Part shown: positions 6,312-11,501 of the stretch, in pieces
How positions within the stretch are numbered: position 1 is the stretch's first letter
How the letters are laid out: the number at the start of each line of letters is the position of its first letter
Assembly (NCBI GenBank): GCA_021827245.1
Contig: JAKAWN010000204.1
Coordinates: 1-11,501 of the forward strand
Length of the DNA stretch: 11,501 nucleotides
Source: Acidobacteriota bacterium
GTDB lineage: Bacteria > Acidobacteriota > Terriglobia > UBA7540
Direction: 5' to 3'
Translations under genes and position numbers: made by a program
Notes under the pieces: generated by a model
The model's input: only the letters and a program-made list of their open reading frames with translations
Database searches by the model: none
What the model was told of the DNA's origin: nothing

Positions 6312-8486
6312 TTAAGCACCGTTCTCACGCAGGACCCGGAAGATGTCTCTCCCGTATCTCTTAACGGAGCTCAGCCCCATCCCCGTGATGGCCAGCAGAT
6401 CCTGGGTTGTTGCCGGGCGATTAGCGGCCAGAGCCCTCAGGGTGCAGTCGTTGAAGATTCGGAACGCGGGGAGTCCGCGGCGCCGGGCCTCGACCACGCG
6501 CCAGGCGCGCAGCGCCGCTTCAAGCCGGGAGTCCATGCCGGCTTCTGATCCTCCCGCATTCGCCGCGGGCATGGCCGCGGTTGCGGGCTTCGCGGCTCTC
6601 TTCGGGCCATTGGAAGCGGCGGGCTTCTTCTTCCTCTTTCGCTTTTCTGGCGGAGGCACTGTTTCCTTCATGACGAAGTTGATGGACGTCTTTTCGTTCA
6701 CGGCGTAGCCGGCGCGCGTTAGTCTTGCGGTACGGTAAGGGATCTGCTTACCGTTCTTATTGAAGACTTCGTCGGTAATCTGCACGAGCCCCACCCGCGC
6801 CATTGCGCCGAGCACTTGTTCGAAAGCAATACGAGTCATCTCGCCGTCGGGACAGACCTCCGTGTGCAGCTTGCCTGTTGATTTCGAACCGGCCCTGCGC
6901 AAGACAGCGACCACCTGCTGGAGCGCTGCGTGTTCCGCTTCGGTGCCGGTCCGGAACCGTTGCGCGGCGCAATCCTTGGGAGCGCAGAAATCACAGATCC
7001 CGCATGGTTTCTCGCTGTCTTCCAGATCGCCGAAGTGGCGCACCAGGGAGGCCATGCGGCACTGCTGGCTCTCGGCGTAACGGATCATCTGTTCGATCTG
7101 CGCCCGCTTCTGCTCGCCCTGGGCGATGTAGGTTTCGCGCCACCGGCCGGTTCCACGGCTCACGGTCTCGGCAAAATCCACCACGGCCCCGCCGTGCGCC
7201 CACAGCTTTTCGAGAGCCCGGGCGAACACCTCCTCGTCGATCGGGACCTGGCGTTGGAGCGTCGCTTTCCCCTGGGGCGCAGCCACAAGACGCGCGAAGA
7301 TTTCATCGAGCACGCCGACGTCCGGATAGTCGCGCTCGAAGAAGAAGTCATGGGTGTAACGGTCGGCGTAAGAGTGCATCAGGATCGCCCGGCTGGGTCT
7401 CCCGTCGCGCCCCGCCCGTCCCATCTCCTGGTAGTACGCTTCCAGGCTGCCTGGTAGCGCGGTGTGGATCACGGTGCGGATGTCCGCCTTGTCGATTCCC
7501 ATGCCAAAAGCAATCGTCGCCACCATGACCTCAATCCGGCCCTCCTGGAACTTCGCCTGAACCCGGTGCCGGAGGTAGGCATCGAGACCGGCGTGGTAGG
7601 CCGCGGCGGGGAAGAAAGCGCCGAGTTCGAGGGCCAGCGCTTCAGCCTGCTTGCGCGTGGGCGTGTAGACGATGGCCGGCCTGTGCTCCGCGGCCTGTAG
7701 CAATTGGCTGGCAAGCTCGGGCCGTTGGGACGGCGCAATCTCGACCACCTCAATCGCAATGTTGGCACGCCGGAAACCGTGAACCAGGCGTGCCGGCCGC
7801 ACCAGCCCCAGTTGCTCGGCGATGTCATCCTGAACGATGGGCGTGGCCGTAGCGGTCAGCGCCACCACCGGTGCGGGACGCAGGCGTGGCAGATGCTGCC
7901 CCAGCATGCGGTAATCCGGCCTGAAATCGTGTCCCCATTGCGAAATGCAGTGCGCCTCGTCCACGGCGATCAGGGACAGAGGCCGTTTGGCCAGCATGCC
8001 TGGGAAACCGGCCACGCGCAGTCGCTCCGGCGCGATGAACAGGAACTGCAACCTGCCGGAGAGGTAATCATGACAGGTCCGGCGCAGGTCGGCGCGCGGG
8101 CGGCCGGAATGGATACGCTCGACAACGAAGCCCCGCTCCTTGAGTTTTGCCACCTGGTCTTCCATCAGGGCAATCAGCGGGCTGATCACCAGTGTGGTTC
8201 CCCCGCGCGCGATTCCCGGCAACTGGTAGCAGAGCGACTTTCCGGAGCCGGTCGGCATGACCAGCAGAACGTCCCGCCCTTCGATGGCCGCGCGGCAGAC
8301 GGCTTCCTGGTTCGGTCGAAAAGAAGAGAAGCCGAAGGCGTTGTGCAGGAGGCTTTTCAGGTCGGAGGCCGGCACAGAGCCGATCCTGTGAGCTTTGATC
8401 TGTGCAGGGACTGTGTGGCGGCTTGTGAATGTCGCCGCCCCTTCAACCCCGGCAGCCTGCTTCGTCCCTTCCACCTTATCTTGCAT
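6312..8486 (-). CDS. recQ: ATP-dependent DNA helicase RecQ
   Basis: 3'-5' superfamily 2 DNA helicase acting in recombination and stalled-fork repair. The 724-residue protein shows the ordered motifs: motif 0 FRPNQEAV (56-63), Walker A MPTGSGKS (77-84), DEAH (176-179), the aromatic-rich loop SQWGHDFRPDY (182-192), TATAT (211-215), and motif VI YYQEMGRAGRDG (351-362). A RecQ zinc-binding module follows with C476, C495, C498 and C501, then a winged-helix RQC region. An Ala/Lys/Pro-rich linker (about 611-650) leads to a C-terminal HRDC domain (about 652-724, ending ITGMGLSSVKRYGRDIFRVL). It is longer than E. coli RecQ (about 610) because of the linker and a roughly 40-residue poorly conserved N-terminus. 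ATG at 8486 has only a weak, close AAGGG, so a start slightly downstream is possible. It appears to be a single-gene unit. All key residues are present. Confidence 0.96.
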   Translation of the reverse strand: MQDKVEGTKQAAGVEGAATFTSRHTVPAQIKAHRIGSVPASDLKSLLHNAFGFSSFRPNQEAVCRAAIEGRDVLLVMPTGSGKSLCYQLPGIARGGTTLVISPLIALMEDQVAKLKERGFVVERIHSGRPRADLRRTCHDYLSGRLQFLFIAPERLRVAGFPGMLAKRPLSLIAVDEAHCISQWGHDFRPDYRMLGQHLPRLRPAPVVALTATATPIVQDDIAEQLGLVRPARLVHGFRRANIAIEVVEIAPSQRPELASQLLQAAEHRPAIVYTPTRKQAEALALELGAFFPAAAYHAGLDAYLRHRVQAKFQEGRIEVMVATIAFGMGIDKADIRTVIHTALPGSLEAYYQEMGRAGRDGRPSRAILMHSYADRYTHDFFFERDYPDVGVLDEIFARLVAAPQGKATLQRQVPIDEEVFARALEKLWAHGGAVVDFAETVSRGTGRWRETYIAQGEQKRAQIEQMIRYAESQQCRMASLVRHFGDLEDSEKPCGICDFCAPKDCAAQRFRTGTEAEHAALQQVVAVLRRAGSKSTGKLHTEVCPDGEMTRIAFEQVLGAMARVGLVQITDEVFNKNGKQIPYRTARLTRAGYAVNEKTSINFVMKETVPPPEKRKRKKKPAASNGPKRAAKPATAAMPAANAGGSEAGMDSRLEAALRAWRVVEARRRGLPAFRIFNDCTLRALAANRPATTQDLLAITGMGLSSVKRYGRDIFRVLRENGA

Positions 8487-9669
8487 TTCCCTTTGCGTGG
8501 CCCTTAACTCCCTTCAGGAACGAGTCTAGCTTAGCTGCACCTCGTGGTCGAGGTTAAGATACGTCTTTGCGGGTCATGAGCGGATCTTCCACTCAAGGGG
8601 TCGGTCAGCCCCCAGCCGAATGCCAATGCTCCACCTTCGACGTTCTTGCGCCGCCGCCCGATGTAATCGGGCATGAGCAGCAGCTCGACGATGACTGCAT
8701 CAGCCTCGGCCCATCAAGGTCGGGCGATCAACCATAGCGTGCCAATACGGGTCCGAGTTCTAAGGAAAGTAGCTCTGGCGAGCTCGGTTCCTTATACTGG
8801 CACACCCGAATTTCTGTTTATCATACCGAATTTGCGGCAGGTTGCAGAGAGCGATTATCTAAAAGTCGCCCGGTTCACAGGCTCAAGGATCACAAGCACT
8901 GTGCAGCTCACAGGGTTCTTTGTAAATTTGGTCAACACCTTCGCGCCGACTCTTCTCGAATTACCCCGTTTAATCCGTTTGGGACGGACCTGTCCGGCTG
9001 ATAACCCAGAGAACGACTACGTAGCATAAGCGGCGGCAGGGCTGCCTCTCAAAGATTTGCCGAGTGCTCGATCCTGGGCAGCACGATCATTTGTTGCGTA
9101 TCCGGTTCCCAATCACCTCTCTCAGGTTCCTGCCGAAGCTCGGGTGACGCCGTCCGATCTTCCGCCAGACATCTGAGGTTCGTGCGTCAAGGAGAAAGTG
9201 CGGCGGGAGGATGCGTTAGGCTGGAGGGGGGAAAGCAGAAGACCGCCGTGCGCAATCTTTTCCATTACTCGGCACTGCTCAAGTCTCGTGAAGACTAGCC
9301 TTCGTTATCGGAAGTTAACTTGGAATCCGAAACAATCCACACTGACGATGGCCGCCTGGCGCCGCACGATCTGTCTCGCTGTGATAGCCGGTTGAAGCAT
9401 CGATATGTATGTCCCCACGTAAGGGGTCGAGGAGGATAGGGTGTGCGGACAATCACAAACTGAGGCTGGCGTTCGAACGTAAGCTGCATGTGTGTTTTGG
9501 TTGCTGGCGTTTACTGTGAACAATTCAGAAATCTCTTCCTGGAAATCAAATTCGCTCCGCCAGTTGGGACAGGGAAGTGTCTTCTGTCAGTGAGGTGCCG
9601 AGCTTGAATAGGAGGGAAATGCTTGCTCAATCGTACCCATTTTCCTTCCCCCCTCGACGGCCTTCCAGA
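8487..9669. other. Gene-poor region with possible coding remnants
   Basis: Nearly 1.2 kb without an intact gene. A perfect hairpin CCTCG-TGGT-CGAGG (8540-8553) lies in the probable recQ leader. Two short minus-strand open stretches look more protein-like than chance. One is 8531-8713 (contains LLLMPDYIGRRRKNVEGGAL). The other is 9087-9215 (contains SDVWRKIGRRHPSFGRNLRE and ends at TGA). Neither has a start with a ribosome binding site, and I recognise neither. They may be ends of eroded genes. The rest, about 9220-9669, shows nothing I can support. Confidence 0.45.
8739..8803. other. Nested inverted repeat / structured element
   Basis: Three nested complementary pairs are visible: GTGCCA (8739-8744) with TGGCAC (8798-8803), TAAGGAA (8761-8767) with TTCCTTA (8788-8794), and AGCTC (8771-8775) with GAGCT (8780-8784) around a TGGC loop. 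A competing pair, CCGAG (8753-8757) with CTCGG (8783-8787), would exclude the innermost stem. No T-run follows on either strand, so it is not a simple terminator. It could be a structured RNA, a REP-like palindrome or a protein-binding site. Confidence 0.4.
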
Positions 9670-9918
9670 TTAGATTGCCTTCGAGACTTGCATAGTGGTG
9701 TCCATGTTTGTTTCGGCCCTTGCCGCGATCGTAACATCCTTGGTGGATGGAGAAAGGTGGCCCATAGCAAGGTGCTCCTTGAATTGGGTGGCCAGTTTCA
9801 CCAGAGCTTCCTCGGGCGTCCACGGCCGGGCGCCCCGTGGAAGAGGGGGAAGCGCGAACATTTGTTCGCAAGCTGAGCATTTGAATCGTTCGTTGCTCAC
9901 AGAGATCAGCTTGGGCAT
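9670..9918 (-). CDS. Small protein with single C2H2-like zinc-finger motif
   Basis: An 82-residue hypothetical protein. It has the start of a zinc-finger-like module, RFKCSACEQMFALP, with C14 and C17 and aromatic residues at the usual flanking positions. After a linker containing WTPEEALVKLATQF comes KEHLAMGH with H49 and H54. The spacing is C-x2-C-x31-H-x4-H, so the gap between pairs is far longer than in a classical finger; it may bind zinc in its own fold. The Thr/Met-rich tail is probably disordered. I recall similar small proteins in Acidobacteria but cannot name a family or function. ATG at 9918 is preceded by GGGAGGGGATCAACA, a strong ribosome binding site, and this decides the start over longer upstream options. 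A TATACT, one base from consensus -10, reads at 9951-9946 on the minus strand, with no clear -35. Apparently monocistronic. Confidence 0.72.
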   Translation of the reverse strand: MPKLISVSNERFKCSACEQMFALPPLPRGARPWTPEEALVKLATQFKEHLAMGHLSPSTKDVTIAARAETNMDTTMQVSKAI

Positions 9919-10532
9919 TGTTGATCCCCTCCCAGGATGTTTGCAAGTATACCTGAGGTCCACAATAGAGCAGCATAAGGACGTTATGTCCTGATTCAAT
10001 CAGCGACAAACTATGCGCCGGCTGAGCGGTATTGGGCGTAAGTTAGTTGAGGTGCGCCTCTCGCAGTTAACATAAAAAGTTGTTCCGACCCCTGCGATAC
10101 TTCGACGTATTGGCGAAAAGTCTTTGACTGTCAAGGAGGTGGCCCGTATGACCAGCCGCGCGAGGTCCCGACTCTAAACCAGGTCACAGCTTCGCGCATG
10201 GGGACGCCGCGGTGAAAGGCCACGCAAGCTTGACGTCAGAGATTTGGATAAATTGAAACAGTGGCTCGCTGCTGGGAAAGCCCGGGCGGGCTGCGCCATG
10301 GCGCTGAGGGGTTCGCCACGCACCGGGCCGCGCAGTTTGCAAATGTCTAGAATTCTCTGGGTGGTTCGTTTTCTGAACGGCCCGGCCTCTTCCGTCGGGG
10401 TGACAGACATCAGATCGGCTCCGTATTTCCTTTTACGTTTCTTCGTCTATCTAGCGGTCGCAAACCCATGTTCCACCCACGCCATGACCAGACTTGCGTG
10501 GCTCCAACCTAACAGTCAAGAATCATGTTTGT
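9919..10532. other. Mostly non-coding; possible decayed HTH gene
   Basis: About 610 bases with no intact gene. The left end holds the probable promoter of the zinc-finger-like gene. A decayed plus-strand frame at 10084-10340 is listed separately. The rest shows no recognisable gene, RNA or repeat. Confidence 0.4.
10084..10340 (+). pseudogene. Possible remnant of an HTH / excisionase-like gene
   Basis: One plus frame reads ILRRIGEKSLTVKEVARMTS, where LTVKEVARM resembles the first helices of excisionase/MerR-type DNA-binding domains. It stops at a TAA (10175-10177) soon after. The same frame resumes with a basic segment RPRKLDVRDLDKLKQWLAAG and KARAGCAMALRGSPRT, which has the look of a second helix-turn-helix. 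The two pieces may come from one broken gene, or the resemblance may be chance. There is an AAGGAGGTGG at 10133-10142 six bases before ATG 10148, but it also encodes the KEV of the motif, so its meaning is ambiguous. Confidence 0.25.
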
Positions 10533-10823
10533 ATGCTCACTGACGGTAAACCGGTCCTGCTCGCCGATTTCCTCGAAAGCGACCGGAACCGAGTCCTCGA
10601 CGTTCCACAAGACGATCGGCTGAAGACGCCGTCTACAACCCTTGAAGCGGCGCTTAAGGCGGGGACGACCACGGCAGTCCGGCGGGCGTGCGCCGAGTTT
10701 TTGAACACTGCAGCTGACTTCTACCAGTCTCCTGTCCCAGAAATAAGTGAACTAATATGGCCTGGCTTGCGTCTAAGATGTAGGAGGCTTAGATGCGAAC
10801 CGGACGACCGCGAAAACCGTTGA
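10533..10823 (+). pseudogene. N-terminal part of a host gene, apparently cut by IS630-family insertion
   Basis: Open plus frame from ATG 10533. It reads a plausible protein (MLTDGKPVLLADFLESDRNR, TLEAALKAG, AVRRACAEFLNTAADFYQSP, VPEISEL) up to about 10750. It then changes to Arg/Cys-rich nonsense (RLRCRRLRCEPDDRENR) as it enters the leader and start of the transposase gene at 10793, stopping at 10823. The change in character suggests the host reading frame ends at the left boundary of the insertion near 10750-10756. From memory, the FYxxPVPEI segment resembles N-termini of small Acidobacteria proteins that precede an HExxH-type metalloprotease domain; that identification is weak. There is no good ribosome binding site before 10533, so the true start may lie elsewhere, for example TTG at 10494. 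Confidence 0.4.
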
Positions 10824-11290
10824 TCTTGAGCAGCGAAGAGCGCGAGCGGCTCCAGTCTTTGGCCCATCGCGCCCGCAGCCAGCCGCTCCTGGCTCGGCGC
10901 GCTCGGGTGGTGCTGGCCTGCGCCGAGGGGTTGGCGAACAACGCCGTCGCCAACCGACTGCGCTGTTCGCTGGGCATGGTGTCCAAGTGGCGCTCCCGAT
11001 TTCTGAAGACTCGCCTGGAAGGACTCTATGACGAGCCGCGACCCGGAGCGCCCCGCAAAATCACCGATGCCCAGGTGGAGCAGATTGTGATCCAGACCCT
11101 GGAAAGTGCGCCGCGCGGGGAGACGCATTGGAGCACCCGTGGCTTGGCCCGAGCCACCGGGCTGAGCCGCATGACGATCAGCCGGATTTGGCGCGCTTTC
11201 GGCTTGCAGCCTCATCGGACCGAGACTTTCAAATTGTCGCCCGACCCGTTGCTGATCGAGAAAGTGCGCGACATTGTGGGCCTCTAATAA
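10752..11290 (+). mobile_element. Left part of an IS630-family insertion sequence
   Basis: Contains the truncated transposase. The left end is estimated near 10752-10756, at a TA within ACTAATATGG, because IS630-family elements insert at TA and the upstream frame loses sense there. No right terminal repeat is present because the element is interrupted at about 11284-11290. Boundaries are inferred, not proven by inverted repeats. Confidence 0.5.
10793..11287 (+). pseudogene. IS630-family transposase, truncated before the DDE catalytic domain
   Basis: 164 residues of an IS630-family transposase, normally about 340-360. The N-terminal DNA-binding region is intact: a first HTH (LARRARVVLACAEGLANNAV, then LRCSLGMVSKWRSRFL), the family signature GLYDEPRPGAPRKITDAQVE, and a second HTH with THWSTRGLARATGLSRMTIS. 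The frame ends at VRDIVGL followed by TAA at 11285. In related proteins this is where the sequence continues into the domain holding the catalytic D, D and E, so the product cannot catalyse transposition. The break coincides with an A/T-rich CTAATAATACTAG segment next to another IS. Start ATG 10793 has AGGAGG five bases upstream (10782-10787). A truncated DNA-binding product could act as a transposition inhibitor, but this is speculation. Confidence 0.85.
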
Positions 11291-11501
11291 TACTAGGTTA
11301 AGTTCTACGAGGTGTTCGTGAACTCCGTAAGGCACCACGCACGACGTCCACTGAGTCTAATCAGCAGCGCGAGGAACTGCCGGCGGACTCGGGGCAGGCT
11401 CCACGTCGCACCAGAAGTTTTTTTTAAGGCGCGCCTGCTCGAAGCGGAGAAAGGCGTAGGCCATCGTCACCAAGCAGACGTGATGATGCCAGCCGAGCCA
11501 T
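11288..11501 (-). mobile_element. Terminal part of an IS701/IS4-like insertion sequence
   Basis: Holds the transposase tail and about 60 bases between its stop and the presumed element end near 11290-11297. The end is inferred from the abrupt loss of the IS630 reading frame and the near-palindrome CTAATAATACTAG at 11284-11296. That segment includes CTAA and CTAG, both fitting the YTAR target class that I recall for IS701-family elements. The other end is outside the window. Confidence 0.45.
11357..11501 (-). CDS. C-terminal end of an IS701/IS4-like DDE transposase (5' part outside window)
   Basis: On the minus strand the frame entering at 11500 reads WLGWHHHVCLVTMAYAFLRF, EQARLKKNFWCDVEP and ends PAVPRAAD at TAG 11359-11357. 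The GWHHH-VxLxxxAYAFLxxE pattern is the final helix of IS701/IS4-type transposases, downstream of the catalytic E. Only 48 codons are inside the window, so completeness cannot be judged. The minus strand carries an A8 run (T8 at 11418-11425) coding for KKN. Confidence 0.75.
   Translation of the reverse strand, partial: WLGWHHHVCLVTMAYAFLRFEQARLKKNFWCDVEPAPSPPAVPRAAD

Noticed and set aside
7704..8507. 267-codon plus-strand open frame, and others of 175-241 codons between 6803 and 7528
   Set aside because: All are antisense to the RecQ helicase, which has every expected motif in the minus frame; these are shadows of GC-rich coding sequence.
8673..9029. 118-codon plus-strand frame
   Set aside because: No ribosome binding site and low-complexity Ser-rich start; it runs across the nested hairpin. 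Composition does not look coding.
9413..9426. CCCC-ACGTAA-GGGG short inverted repeat
   Set aside because: Only four paired bases with no context; expected by chance at this length.
1..11501. CRISPR array, tRNA or rRNA genes
   Set aside because: I saw no regularly spaced repeats beyond the two short pairs reported, no cloverleaf-like tRNA, and no rRNA-like conserved blocks.

Overview
The window looks like chromosome or contig-end DNA from a soil or groundwater Acidobacteria-like bacterium. This placement is an inference. It rests on moderately high G+C, strong AGGAGG-type ribosome binding sites, and protein styles I associate with that phylum: the Czc-linked beta-barrel, the CFCCCSH mini-protein and the C2H2-type mini-protein. 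No rRNA or tRNA is visible, so it cannot be confirmed here.

Positions 1-5570 form a minus-strand heavy-metal efflux cluster. In transcription order it holds a decayed outer-membrane beta-barrel gene (5564-4609, with nonsense codons and frameshifts), a small secreted-looking Cys-rich protein (4482-4153), a roughly 200-base gap with several inverted repeats, an outer-membrane factor (3950-2697), a periplasmic adaptor (2692-1463) and an RND pump that leaves the window (1447-1). The last three are tightly packed, 4 and 15 bases apart, and would form a CzcCBA-type tripartite exporter. The pump's DFG-x3-D-x6-E signature in a membrane helix points to divalent cations (Zn/Co/Cd/Ni class) rather than Cu/Ag.

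Positions 5576-6311 have no convincing gene. A full-length minus-strand RecQ helicase with an HRDC domain occupies 6312-8486. From 8487 to 9669 there is again no intact gene, only short open remnants and a nested hairpin at 8739-8803. A small zinc-finger-like protein lies at 9670-9918 on the minus strand.

The right end (9919-11501) is a degraded, mobile-element-rich zone. It holds a possible decayed HTH gene, a plus-strand gene start that appears to be cut by an IS630-family element, an IS630 transposase broken exactly before its catalytic domain, and the C-terminal tail of a second, IS701/IS4-like transposase on the minus strand that runs off the window. Nested insertion is the simplest reading. 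I did not find a convincing new defence or biosynthetic system. The most distinctive items are the Cys-rich metal-cluster protein and the decayed barrel gene beside an apparently intact exporter.
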